Shown in pieces: positions 43,948-51,952 of a DNA stretch of 51,952 bases. Origin of the DNA: Neptunitalea chrysea. GTDB lineage: Bacteria; Bacteroidota; Bacteroidia; Flavobacteriales; Flavobacteriaceae. Position 1 is the first letter of the stretch, and every line of letters starts with the position of its first letter. A program made the translations under genes and the position numbers. Location of the stretch: NCBI RefSeq assembly GCF_027924145.1, contig NZ_BRVP01000021.1:1-51952 (forward strand). The letters are read 5' to 3'. The notes beneath the pieces are model-generated. The model was not told the DNA's origin. It searched no databases and saw only the letters and a list, made by a program, of their open reading frames with translations.

Positions 43948-45222
43948 CTACCCTTCCATTGCCTGACTAACAGCAGCAGAAATACGCTTATAAGTACCAT
44001 TAACAAGCTTTTCTCTAATTGCTTCAAAAGCTGTTAAGGTTTCTTCTATATCACTAGCATTATGAGATGATGTTGGTATCATACGTAATAAAATAATTCC
44101 CTTAGGAATTACCGGGTATACCACAATAGATAAAAATACACCATAATTCTCACGTAGATCGTTTACCATAGCCATTGCTTCAGGAATACTTCCTTCAAGG
44201 TACACTGGTGTAACACATGTATTAGTATCACCAATATTAAATCCACGTTCTTTTAAACCGTTTTGTAAGCCATTTACATTTTCCCAAAGCCTTTCTTTAA
44301 GCTCTGGCATTGTTTTAAGCATATTAAGGCGCTTTAAAGCACCTTTAGTATAAATCATTGGTAATGACTTAGCGAACATCTGAGAACGAAGATTATACTT
44401 AAGATAATCAATAGTATCTTGATCTGCAGCTACAAAAGCACCTATACTTGCCATAGACTTTGCGAAGGTAGAAAAATATACATCGATACCGTCCTGACAA
44501 CCTTGCTCTTCACCTGCTCCTGCACCAGTAGCACCTAATGTACCAAATCCGTGCGCATCATCTACTAGAACTCTAAAATTATACTTTTCTTTTAAAGCTA
44601 TAATTTCTTTTAACTTACCCTGCTGACCACGCATTCCAAAAACTCCTTCAGTAATTACTAAAATACCTCCGTTAGTTTCATCTGCTATTCTAGTAGCACG
44701 TTGTAAGTTTTTCTCTAAACTTTCAATATCGTTATGCTGATACGTAAAACGCTTACCATGGTGTAAACGTACGCCATCGATAATACAAGCGTGTGCATCT
44801 ACATCATAAACAATTACATCATTTTTAGTTACCAAAGCATCAATAATAGACACCATACCCTGATATCCAAAATTAAGTACATAAGCAGCTTCTTTTTTAA
44901 CAAACTCAGCAAGTTCATTCTGTAATTGCTCATGAATTGTTGTATGGCCACTCATCATTCTAGCTCCCATAGGATATGCTGCTCCATACTCTTGAGCTAC
45001 CTCTGCATCTACCTTTCTAACTTCAGGATGGTTAGCCAAACCTAAGTAATCATTAATACTCCAGTTTAAAATATCTTTTCCTCTAAATTTCATTCTTGGA
45101 CTAAGCTCACCTTCCAATTTTGGAAATACATAGTATCCTTCGGCATGCTTTGCCCACTTACCTAGAGGCCCTTTGTTCTGCTGTATTCTCTCGAATAAAT
45201 CTTTTACCATTTTATGAAGCAA
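43948..45222 (-). CDS. Alpha-oxoamine synthase (predicted cysteate fatty-acyltransferase)
   Basis: PLP enzyme condensing an amino acid with an acyl thioester, fold type I, 424 residues; M5 at 45210 is an alternative start. PLP residues: H144 in VDAHACIIDG (ring stacking), D222-A-H224 in VLVDDAHGFGTLG, and Schiff-base K255 in STFAKSMASIGAF. Family members include KBL, BioF, serine palmitoyltransferase and the flavobacterial cysteate acyltransferase of capnine synthesis. The adjacent cysteine-synthase-like gene, which could make cysteate, favours the last. Serine palmitoyltransferase is the main alternative. A TACTTTTG -7-like element lies at 45247-45240 on the minus strand. Confidence 0.85.
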   Translation of the reverse strand: MLHKMVKDLFERIQQNKGPLGKWAKHAEGYYVFPKLEGELSPRMKFRGKDILNWSINDYLGLANHPEVRKVDAEVAQEYGAAYPMGARMMSGHTTIHEQLQNELAEFVKKEAAYVLNFGYQGMVSIIDALVTKNDVIVYDVDAHACIIDGVRLHHGKRFTYQHNDIESLEKNLQRATRIADETNGGILVITEGVFGMRGQQGKLKEIIALKEKYNFRVLVDDAHGFGTLGATGAGAGEEQGCQDGIDVYFSTFAKSMASIGAFVAADQDTIDYLKYNLRSQMFAKSLPMIYTKGALKRLNMLKTMPELKERLWENVNGLQNGLKERGFNIGDTNTCVTPVYLEGSIPEAMAMVNDLRENYGVFLSIVVYPVIPKGIILLRMIPTSSHNASDIEETLTAFEAIREKLVNGTYKRISAAVSQAMEG

Positions 45223-45239
45223 TTGTATTTGAAATCAGG

Positions 45240-45247
45240 CAAAAGTA
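45240..45247 (-). promoter_or_regulatory. -7 element of the alpha-oxoamine synthase gene
   Basis: TACTTTTG on the minus strand matches TAnnTTTG, about 18 bases before the start codon. No -33 TTG is seen at the usual distance. Confidence 0.45.
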
Positions 45248-45400
45248 ATTATTTTTAGTTAGCATTCATAATAATTTATTTCGCATTTTACAAGGCTCAA
45301 GTTCCCATATACTGCAGAAAAAACAGATATTTAGCAACTTTCCTCATGTACTTCTACCTAAATTTATTAATTATCAATAAGTTGAAAGTATTTTAACAAA

Positions 45401-45435
45401 GTAAGAAAGCAACCCTTAAAAGGCTGCTTTCTTTA
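45401..45435. terminator. Hairpin after cysteine-synthase-like gene
   Basis: GTAAGAAAGCA / TGCTTTCTTTAC-type stem with one bulge and a seven-base loop, 22 bases beyond the stop codon of the minus-strand gene. It separates that gene from the alpha-oxoamine synthase gene, so the two probably have separate transcripts or partial readthrough. Confidence 0.65.
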
Positions 45436-45457
45436 CTATATTTCATTAAAAAAATAC

Positions 45458-46498
45458 TTATTTTATGTATTCTATTTTTTGCTCTTCCTCAACATTTTTA
45501 CTATCGAAGAAACCTTGATCACTCATCCACTTATCACTGTATACTTTACTCATATATCTTGACCCGTGGTCTGGGAAAATTGCAATAACTATACTATTTT
45601 CATCAAATTCTCCTTCTTCAGAAAGTTGTTTTATAGCTTGCATTGCTGCACCTGAAGTATACCCAACAAATAATCCTTCCGTTTTAGAGATTTCTCTAGC
45701 AGTATGTGCACTTTCTTCATCTGTAACTTTCACAAAGTGATCAATTACATCAAAATCGGTTGCTGTAGGAATTAAGTTTTTACCTAATCCTTCTATTCGG
45801 TAAGGATATATTTCGTTAGAATCAAACTCTCTTGTTTCGTGGTATTTTTTAAGAACTGATCCGTAAGCATCAACCCCTATAATTTTAACATTTGGGTTTT
45901 GTTCTTTTAAATACTTAGCTGTACCTGAAATTGTACCTCCCGTACCACTACAAGCTATTAAGTGAGTGATTTGTCCTTTTGTTTGTTCCCAAATTTCAGG
46001 ACCAGTACTACGGTAATGAGCCTCTAAATTAAGATCGTTAAAATATTGATTAATATATATTGATCCTTTTACCTCTTCATGTAGTCTTTTTGCAACTTCA
46101 TAATATGATCTTGGATCATCGGCACTTACGTTAGCAGGGCATACATATACCTTTGCTCCCATAGCCCTCAACATATCAATTTTATCAGGAGATGATTTTG
46201 AGCTTACTGCAAGAATACAGTCATAACCTTTAATCATACTCACCATTGCAATACTAAACCCTGTATTACCAGAGGTAGTCTCAATAATTGTGTCTCCAGG
46301 CTTAAGAATACCTTTTCTTTCAGCATCCTCAATAATATGAAGTGCAATTCTGTCTTTAGAAGAGTGCCCCGGATTAAACGCCTCTACTTTAGCGTAAAAA
46401 TTACCTTGAACATTTGAAGTGATTTTATTCAATTTAATCAGGGGGGTATTGCCTACAAGCTCTAATACGTTGTTATAAGCATCTATCTTATGTTCCAT
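45458..46498 (-). CDS. Cysteine-synthase-family PLP enzyme (predicted cysteate synthase)
   Basis: Fold-type II PLP enzyme doing beta-replacement on an activated serine, 346 residues. K48 lies in [10 protein letters not shown], where O-acetylserine sulfhydrylases have NPSSSVKDRI or similar. The substrate loop is T75-SGNTG80 and the PLP phosphate loop [17 protein letters not shown]. Residues [12 protein letters not shown] and [11 protein letters not shown] are usual. The C-terminus continues beyond a typical CysK with a short acidic tail but has no CBS domain. Next to an alpha-oxoamine synthase, so sulfite rather than sulfide may be the nucleophile (making cysteate). Ordinary cysteine synthase is the alternative. 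Confidence 0.82.
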   Translation of the reverse strand: MEHKIDAYNNVLELVGNTPLIKLNKITSNVQGNFYAKVEAFNPGHSSKDRIALHIIEDAERKGILKPGDTIIETTSGNTGFSIAMVSMIKGYDCILAVSSKSSPDKIDMLRAMGAKVYVCPANVSADDPRSYYEVAKRLHEEVKGSIYINQYFNDLNLEAHYRSTGPEIWEQTKGQITHLIACSGTGGTISGTAKYLKEQNPNVKIIGVDAYGSVLKKYHETREFDSNEIYPYRIEGLGKNLIPTATDFDVIDHFVKVTDEESAHTAREISKTEGLFVGYTSGAAMQAIKQLSEEGEFDENSIVIAIFPDHGSRYMSKVYSDKWMSDQGFFDSKNVEEEQKIEYIK

Positions 46499-46557
46499 AT
46501 TGTTATTGTTAGGGTAATGGTTCTTTATTCTATTACTTTTAAAACCACAAAACCATA

Positions 46558-46565
46558 CAAATGTA
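46558..46565 (-). promoter_or_regulatory. -7 element of the cysteine-synthase-like gene
   Basis: TACATTTG on the minus strand matches TAnnTTTG, about 60 bases before the start codon and beyond the upstream peptidase stop. No clear -33 element. Confidence 0.45.
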
Positions 46566-46580
46566 ACTTATTTTTTTTAA

Positions 46581-48668
46581 TTATTGTTCTATACCTTCTA
46601 AATCTAATAAAAAAGCATATTCCTCAGCTACTTCCTTTAACGACTCAAATCGTCCGGATGCCCCACCATGTCCCGTTTTCATATTAGTTCTTAAGAGTAA
46701 TAAATGCGTATCTTGTTTTAGCTCACGCAATTTGGCGACCCATTTAGCAGGTTCCCAATATTGCACCTGAGAATCGTGATAACCAGTTGTTACCAACATA
46801 TTTGGATAGGATTGAGCTTCTACATTATCATACGGTGAATAACTCTTAATATATGTATAATATTCTTCTTCTTTTGGATTCCCCCATTCATCAAATTCTC
46901 CTGTTGTTAAAGGTATGGTTTCATCTAACATAGTAGATACAACATCTACAAACGGTACTGCCGCAATTACCCCTTTAAACAATTCTGGAGCCATATTTAT
47001 AACCGCTCCCATAAGCAAACCTCCGGCAGAACCTCCCATAGCATATAAATGGTTAGCCGATGTATAATTAACTTTTATCAAATGTTTGGCACAATCAATA
47101 AAATCGGTAAATGTATTTTTCTTTTTTAACAATTTACCATTTTCATACCATTGTCTTCCAAGATACTCTCCTCCTCTAATATGTGCAATTACATATACAA
47201 AACCTCTATCTAATAAACTTAGTCGTACCGTTGAGAAATAAGGGTCTATAGTTGATCCATACGAGCCATAACCATATAAAAGCAAGGGCGTATTTTCATT
47301 AATCTCTGTATCTTTTCTGTAAACTATAGACATTGGTACCTCAGCTCCATCTGCTGCGGGTGCCCAAAGACGTTCAGATGCATAATTATTTTTATCAAAC
47401 TTTCCCCCTAAAACTTCTTGTTCCTTTAATACAGTTTTCTCCTTGCTTACCATATTAAAATCAATAAGAGAACTAGGAGTACTTAAAGCGTTATATGCAA
47501 AACGAAGTATCTCAGTATCAAACTCAACATTGGTTGTTGTATAAGCAGTATATGTTTCGTTATCAAATGGCAAATAATAATCTTCAGTGCCATCCCAACG
47601 TTTTATCCATATCATATTAAGACCATTAGTTCGCTCACTTACAACCAAAAAGTTTTTAAAAATATCTATATCTTCTAATAAGGTTTCCGTTCTATGCGGT
47701 AACACCGTCTTCCAATTTTCTTTAGTTGTTGCTGTTTCATGTGTTTTCATTAATTTAAAATTACTAGCATCATCGGCATTGGTAATCACATAAAACGAAT
47801 CTTCGAAGTGCGCTATACTGTACTCTATTCCTCTTATTCGTGGTTGAAAAATTTGAAATTCTGCTTCTGGAGTATCTGCATTTAAAAAGCGATATTCAGA
47901 AGTTAATGTACTAGCAGACCCTATTATAATGTACTTTCTTGACTTTGATTTATAAACAAACGTATAGAAGGTTTCGTCTTCTTCTTTATAAATTAAATCT
48001 GCTAAGGTTGGATCTCCTCCTAATACGTATTTATAAATACGATCTGAACGTAATGTTTGATCATCTTTACGGGTAAAAAACAATGTTTTATTGTCATTAG
48101 CCCATGTACTTCCTCCCGTTGTATTTACAATTTCATAAGGTAAAATCTCACCTGTTTCTAGATTCTTAATACGAATGGTATAAATTCTTCTACTAACCGT
48201 ATCTACTCCATATGCTACATACTTATTATCTGGACTAATATTAATACCAGAAAGTTTAAAATAACTATGGCCTTTAGCCATTTCATTACAATCAAACAAC
48301 AATTCTTCAGGTGCATCTAGAGCTTCCTTCTTTCTAGTGTATATAGGATAATCTTTTCCTTCTTCATATTTGGTAATGTACCAATAACCATTATACTTAT
48401 AAGGTACAGATTCGTCTTGCTCTTTAATTCTACCCTTCATTTCCTCAAAAAGACTTTTTTGAAAGCCTTTCGTATGAGCCATTACAGTATCTGTATAATC
48501 GTTTTCTGCATTTAGATAATCTACAACATCTTTCGTTTGCTCATCTAGATTTTCTGCTGCTTTTTGTTCATCTGAAAGTCGCATCCAGAAATAATCATCA
48601 ACTCTTTTATCATTATGCATTTCAAGAATTTCAGGAATTCTTTTAGCGGAAGGAGCTTTTAAAGCCAT
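46581..48668 (-). CDS. ptrB: Oligopeptidase B (S9A prolyl-oligopeptidase family)
   Basis: Cytosolic serine peptidase cutting short peptides after basic residues, 695 residues, no signal peptide. N-terminal APSAKRIPEILEMHNDKRVDDYFWMR is the family entry, then a seven-bladed propeller and a C-terminal hydrolase. Triad: S547 in AMGGSAGGLLMGAV, D632 in TGYHDSQVQYWEPAKW and H667 in TGHGGASGR. The segments HIRGGEYLGRQWYENGK and FDEWGNP are characteristic of oligopeptidase B rather than of prolyl oligopeptidase. It may support peptide catabolism. A TATTTTTG element at 48699-48692 on the minus strand could be its -7. Confidence 0.93.
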   Translation of the reverse strand: MALKAPSAKRIPEILEMHNDKRVDDYFWMRLSDEQKAAENLDEQTKDVVDYLNAENDYTDTVMAHTKGFQKSLFEEMKGRIKEQDESVPYKYNGYWYITKYEEGKDYPIYTRKKEALDAPEELLFDCNEMAKGHSYFKLSGINISPDNKYVAYGVDTVSRRIYTIRIKNLETGEILPYEIVNTTGGSTWANDNKTLFFTRKDDQTLRSDRIYKYVLGGDPTLADLIYKEEDETFYTFVYKSKSRKYIIIGSASTLTSEYRFLNADTPEAEFQIFQPRIRGIEYSIAHFEDSFYVITNADDASNFKLMKTHETATTKENWKTVLPHRTETLLEDIDIFKNFLVVSERTNGLNMIWIKRWDGTEDYYLPFDNETYTAYTTTNVEFDTEILRFAYNALSTPSSLIDFNMVSKEKTVLKEQEVLGGKFDKNNYASERLWAPAADGAEVPMSIVYRKDTEINENTPLLLYGYGSYGSTIDPYFSTVRLSLLDRGFVYVIAHIRGGEYLGRQWYENGKLLKKKNTFTDFIDCAKHLIKVNYTSANHLYAMGGSAGGLLMGAVINMAPELFKGVIAAVPFVDVVSTMLDETIPLTTGEFDEWGNPKEEEYYTYIKSYSPYDNVEAQSYPNMLVTTGYHDSQVQYWEPAKWVAKLRELKQDTHLLLLRTNMKTGHGGASGRFESLKEVAEEYAFLLDLEGIEQ

Positions 48669-48750
48669 ACTCTATTTTTAATTTTGATAGGCAAAAATAA
48701 AACTTTCTAAATAGTTTATTGGGTAACCATAGAATTACCTTTTAAGTTAT

Positions 48751-49812
48751 TTATTCTTTGGGCAAAAAATAATCAGAAATCACTAAAAAGTATGTATGAA
48801 ACTTAGCTATTTCTTTCTCCTTATTTTCGGGATATAAAACCTCAGCTGTTTTAAATTCTTCGTTAGGCGTTTTGTAATCAATAACAATTTTACGCAATTC
48901 ATAATCTACTGAAAGCTTTATAAAAGCATCCCAGGAAACAAGCGTATCGCTACATAGAATTCCCTTATAAGTAAATTGCATCTCATTTTTATCAATAGCT
49001 AAATCATTCAAATAATTATTCAGCTTTACAATAAGTTTAGCCTTTAAATAATCTTCCAAACTAATCGCAACTCTAAAACCTATATCCTTTTTTCGAGTGC
49101 TTTCTGGTATCATTAATGCCTTATTTAAATACATGTCCCTTTTAGGAGAAAGGTAACTTCCGCCAACAACCATATGCAATTCTTCATTTATTTCAGGCTC
49201 TTCAGCATCGGTATTATAAAACCAACCATCAGCCCATTCCCATACATTGCCAAGCATATTATAAATACCAATTTTATTAGGCTCTTTACAAGTAACACAA
49301 AGCTGTATATTGGTAGCACTACTATTCTTAAAAACGGCTAACTTCTTTATATTATTTGGTATTGAATCAAAATTTATCGGATCTACAAAACCTCCATTAT
49401 TTGCAGCATAAACCCATTCCTCTTGGTGTGGTAATCGTACTTTAATTTGTAAACTATCACTTAACCAAGTACAATAATCTAAGGCATCCTTATAGTTGAT
49501 ATTAACCATTGGCTTTGTATCATCAGTCCAACCCCATTTGGGAGGCTCGGGCATACTTTTTTCTGTTTTAGAACAAAACATCTTATAATCACCAACAGTT
49601 ACACATGTTTTACTGATATAAAAATCTTTTAATTCATTCACCAAATATTCTGGAATAGAATCTCCTTCATCTTCAAATAAACCAGCACCAAATACCGGAA
49701 TGGTATCATTACTCCCTTTTACAAAAACAAACTGATCTTCTAGAGCACTTAATTGGGCAGTACTTTTAATTGTTACCAACCCTAAAAATACGGCTATGAT
49801 TATTCTAAACAT
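48751..49812 (-). CDS. Secreted SUMF1-fold (FGE-like) protein, non-catalytic
   Basis: Exported protein of 353 residues: signal peptide MFRIIIAVFLGLVTIKSTAQ and a formylglycine-generating-enzyme-like fold (about 25-255) with FYISKTCVTVGDYKMFCSK, VNINYKDALDYCTWLSD, VRLPHQEEWVYAANNG, YNMLGNVWEWADGWF, VVGGSY and DIGFRVAI. The two catalytic Cys of true FGE, which lie between GGS and GFR, are absent (the stretch has none), so it should not make formylglycine. Non-catalytic SUMF1 proteins serve as envelope or gliding (GldJ/GldK-like) components in Bacteroidota. The C-terminal 100 residues have no recognised domain. Divergent from an AraC regulator. Confidence 0.83.
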   Translation of the reverse strand: MFRIIIAVFLGLVTIKSTAQLSALEDQFVFVKGSNDTIPVFGAGLFEDEGDSIPEYLVNELKDFYISKTCVTVGDYKMFCSKTEKSMPEPPKWGWTDDTKPMVNINYKDALDYCTWLSDSLQIKVRLPHQEEWVYAANNGGFVDPINFDSIPNNIKKLAVFKNSSATNIQLCVTCKEPNKIGIYNMLGNVWEWADGWFYNTDAEEPEINEELHMVVGGSYLSPKRDMYLNKALMIPESTRKKDIGFRVAISLEDYLKAKLIVKLNNYLNDLAIDKNEMQFTYKGILCSDTLVSWDAFIKLSVDYELRKIVIDYKTPNEEFKTAEVLYPENKEKEIAKFHTYFLVISDYFLPKE

Positions 49813-49893
49813 GTATTTTATTTTAAAGACAATTTTAATTACATTTAAAAAACAGGCTAAACTAACCTATTTAATGGTTTCTTATAAATTGTT

Positions 49894-50754
49894 ATGAGAC
49901 ATTTTTTATTTAATGACACTAAATATGGTTTTAAACTAGATATGGATTTACATCGTTTTGAGAATAATCCGCATCTTGATTTTGAACCTAATATACACAC
50001 CATCGACTTTTTTGAAATAATGATATTTAAAAATGGTAATGTCAATTTTCATACCAATGGTTTTACGGTGCCTATAAAAAACGGAACTGTATTATTTGCT
50101 TCACCTAATCAAATAAAAAAATGTCCTATTGAAAACAATACAGCAAAGGGTTTTCATTTACTATTTAAGAGTGCATTTTTAGAGCAATTTTTTGAAGATA
50201 AAATGTTTGTCTATAGACTCTTCTACTTTTACAATTTAATGCTCCCTCCTACAATCAACTTATCTCAAAAAGAGTATAATTTGTTAGAAGTTTGTCTTAC
50301 CGAAATGGAATTAGAAATACAAAACCCGAAACCAGATAGTACTGAGGTCATAAGGTCACTCCTCTTTTTTATTTTAATAAAACTCAACCGCATTTTTAAA
50401 ACAACTTACCATGTAAAAGAAAACTTTAAAAAGAACGAGATATTAATTGAGTATAAAAAAAACATTGAAAAGCACATTAACACCCCTAAAAACGTAAGTG
50501 ATTATGCTTCCATCTTAGGGTTGTCTCCTGCTTCATTTCAAAAAAAGATAAAAGAAATTACAGGGCGTTCTGCTCTTGAACTTCTAAATCAACGAAAACT
50601 ACAGGAAATAAAAACAAGACTTTTGTTTAGTGACAAAACAGTTGCAGAAATAGCCTTTGATCTAAATTTTAGCGACCCTAATAATTTAACTCGATTTTTT
50701 AAAAGATTAGAAGGCATCTCTCCATCTCTTTATAGATCGCAACAATCAAACTGA
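49894..50754 (+). CDS. AraC-family transcriptional regulator
   Basis: DNA-binding regulator of 286 residues. The N-terminal region is cupin-like (FEIMIFKNGNVNFHTNGF, TVLFASPNQIKKCPIE), followed by a helical middle. The AraC domain (about 190-286) has YASILGLSPASFQKKIKEIT and KTVAEIAFDLNFSDPNNLTRFFKR, ending GISPSLYRS. No membrane segment or periplasmic sensor. It is followed in the same direction by a secreted-protein gene 70 bases away and diverges from the SUMF1-fold gene. Either could be a target. The ligand is unknown. Confidence 0.92.
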   Translation: MRHFLFNDTKYGFKLDMDLHRFENNPHLDFEPNIHTIDFFEIMIFKNGNVNFHTNGFTVPIKNGTVLFASPNQIKKCPIENNTAKGFHLLFKSAFLEQFFEDKMFVYRLFYFYNLMLPPTINLSQKEYNLLEVCLTEMELEIQNPKPDSTEVIRSLLFFILIKLNRIFKTTYHVKENFKKNEILIEYKKNIEKHINTPKNVSDYASILGLSPASFQKKIKEITGRSALELLNQRKLQEIKTRLLFSDKTVAEIAFDLNFSDPNNLTRFFKRLEGISPSLYRSQQSN

Positions 50755-50800
50755 TAGGAATACGACGATTTTTGATAGGTCTTAGAAATACACTTTCGTT

Positions 50801-50808
50801 TACATTTG
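50801..50808 (+). promoter_or_regulatory. -7 element of the secreted LamG-like gene
   Basis: TACATTTG matches TAnnTTTG, 16 bases before the start codon. The nearest upstream TTTG (50771-50774) is 26 bases away, longer than usual, which may mean activator dependence. Confidence 0.5.
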
Positions 50809-50824
50809 ACCAAAAATAAATCAT

Positions 50825-51910
50825 ATGAAAATACGCTTTATAGTATTGTATTGTTTTACATGTAGTGTAACTCAATTATTGGCGCAGTCAACAACAATTT
50901 CTTTTAATAAAGAAAAATGGAACACGAAAACAAGTACCGAAGCTAACTTTGCAAAATTTAAAGATCGTGAAGCATTACAACTTAACGGATCCTTATTTTT
51001 AAATAATTTTATGTTAGAACAGGGGGAAATTTCAGTAGATATATTTTGCGACTCCAATAGATCTTTTGCCGGACTAATTTTTCATGATTCTGGAGATAAC
51101 AGTGAGGAAGTTTACTTGCGCAAACATAAATCATCTCAAGCCGATGCTATTCAATACACTCCTATTTTTAATAACGAAAGTAATTGGCAGTTGTATCCAC
51201 AATTACAATCATTCTATACATTTATACCAAACCAGTGGAATACACTTACTATTGCTTTTAACGCTAAAAAAGCTTTGGTATTAATTAACAATGAGGTAAC
51301 TCTTGAAATTCCTGTTTTAAAAACAGATAACACAACCGGAAAAATAGGATTATGGGCATTAAAGCCAGGATGGTTTTCAAATTTTAAAGTGGAACCGCTA
51401 AAGCATGATTTATCGGCAATAAAGGAGCCCTCTGAAGTGTATACTTTACCTCTTATTACAGAATGGGAACTTTCTAAAAGTACCTCAATAGATTCACTTT
51501 CTGAGTATATATCAAAAACGCCGAATAATATAAAAACGATAACAGCACCTACAGAGCCAAATGGATTACTGCCGATATCAAAATATATTAAGAAAACAAG
51601 CAACAGAAATTTTGAATATAATACGGAAGAATTTACCATTGCAACCAAAACTATTCATAGTAATAGCAAAAAAGAGGTGCGATTTATGTTTGACTATAGC
51701 GACCGATGTATTGTAGTTTTAAACGGGAAAAAACTTTTTATAGGAGATAACAGTTTCAAAGTTAAAGGAGTACAATATATGGGACATTTAAATAAAAAAA
51801 GTAATACTTTACTACTTTCATTACAAAAAGGAAATAACCTTCTGCAAGTTTTTGTTATTGAAAAAGCTAACGGATGGGGCCTCATTGGAAGTTTAGAAGA
51901 TATAAATTAG
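50825..51910 (+). CDS. Secreted LamG/concanavalin-like protein
   Basis: Exported protein of 361 residues. Signal peptide ends TQLLAQ. A beta-sandwich of the concanavalin/LamG or DUF1080 type spans about 25-195 (FKDREALQLNGSLFLNNF, GEISVDIFCDSNRSFAGLIFH, WNTLTIAFNAKKALVLINNE, TGKIGLWALKPGWFSNFKVE). A second beta-rich domain (about 205-361) contains VRFMFDYSDRCIVVLNGKKL and ends with a typical jelly-roll segment (NNLLQVFVIEKANGWGLIGSL). Carbohydrate or glycan binding is suggested by the folds, with no catalytic residue visible. The gene follows an AraC regulator, so substrate-induced expression is plausible. Confidence 0.75.
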   Translation: MKIRFIVLYCFTCSVTQLLAQSTTISFNKEKWNTKTSTEANFAKFKDREALQLNGSLFLNNFMLEQGEISVDIFCDSNRSFAGLIFHDSGDNSEEVYLRKHKSSQADAIQYTPIFNNESNWQLYPQLQSFYTFIPNQWNTLTIAFNAKKALVLINNEVTLEIPVLKTDNTTGKIGLWALKPGWFSNFKVEPLKHDLSAIKEPSEVYTLPLITEWELSKSTSIDSLSEYISKTPNNIKTITAPTEPNGLLPISKYIKKTSNRNFEYNTEEFTIATKTIHSNSKKEVRFMFDYSDRCIVVLNGKKLFIGDNSFKVKGVQYMGHLNKKSNTLLLSLQKGNNLLQVFVIEKANGWGLIGSLEDIN

Positions 51911-51952
51911 TACCAAGTTTAAGAAAAAGAAGGTCTAAAAAGGTATGTTAAC

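Noticed and set aside
48751-49812. Formylglycine-generating enzyme working on a sulfatase
   Set aside because: The catalytic cysteine pair between GGS and GFR is missing and no sulfatase gene is nearby.

Overview
The window looks like chromosomal DNA from an AT-rich member of the Flavobacteriaceae (Bacteroidota), probably marine. Evidence for this: promoters with the Bacteroidota TAnnTTTG -7 element, secreted proteins with the VGIGTT(N/D)P motif, an ISAon1-type insertion sequence, a free-standing three-gene acyl-CoA carboxylase, S9-family di/oligopeptidases, and an alpha-oxoamine synthase beside a cysteine-synthase-like gene, the gene pair expected for sulfonolipid (capnine) synthesis. No rRNA, CRISPR array or prophage is visible. 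Nearly all of it is coding, and no stretch over 300 bases lacks a gene except around the tRNA.

Layout. 1-5.3 kb: DUF4294 protein (-), then M42 metallopeptidase, Nudix hydrolase, a cNMP/CBS/nucleotidyltransferase protein coupled to a DEDDh exonuclease (+). 5.3-8.9 kb: biotin carrier, biotin carboxylase and carboxyltransferase of an acyl-CoA (probably propionyl-CoA) carboxylase. 9.0-15.3 kb (-): five genes for exported repeat-rich proteins, arranged as a two-gene cassette (short VGIGTT protein + large beta-repeat protein) present twice, followed by a YadA-head-like modular protein. This is the most unusual accessory region. 15.4-25.2 kb (+): NhaC antiporter, a thiol-peroxidase group (2-Cys Prx, thioredoxin-like, small protein, Tpx), then diacylglycerol kinase, FtsK, LolA, LptF/G-type permease and RibB with a decayed GTP cyclohydrolase II domain. 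25.2-28.5 kb: nitroreductase, AraC regulator, succinate-type CoA transferase. 28.6-30.2 kb: tRNA-Ser(UGA) and an IS element. 30.3-33.1 kb: DPP4-like peptidase and a GNAT acetyltransferase.

33.2-38.7 kb is a coherent metal (predicted zinc) locus: a Fur/Zur-family regulator (+) diverges from a minus-strand run of COG0523 GTPase, ABC ATPase, FtsX-type permease with a His/Asp/Glu loop, DUF3299-like periplasmic protein and a Tat-exported alkaline phosphatase. Two TGCAACnnnGTTGC(A/G) palindromes cover the -33 and -7 elements of the putative promoter of the minus-strand run.

38.8-52 kb: beta-barrel-like protein, TypA/BipA, KdsA, a second predicted envelope protein, the putative sulfonolipid pair, oligopeptidase B, a SUMF1-fold secreted protein, a second AraC regulator and a secreted LamG-like protein. 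The functional themes are envelope biogenesis (KdsA, LolA, LptF/G, sulfonolipid pair), peptide scavenging, peroxide defence and metal homeostasis.
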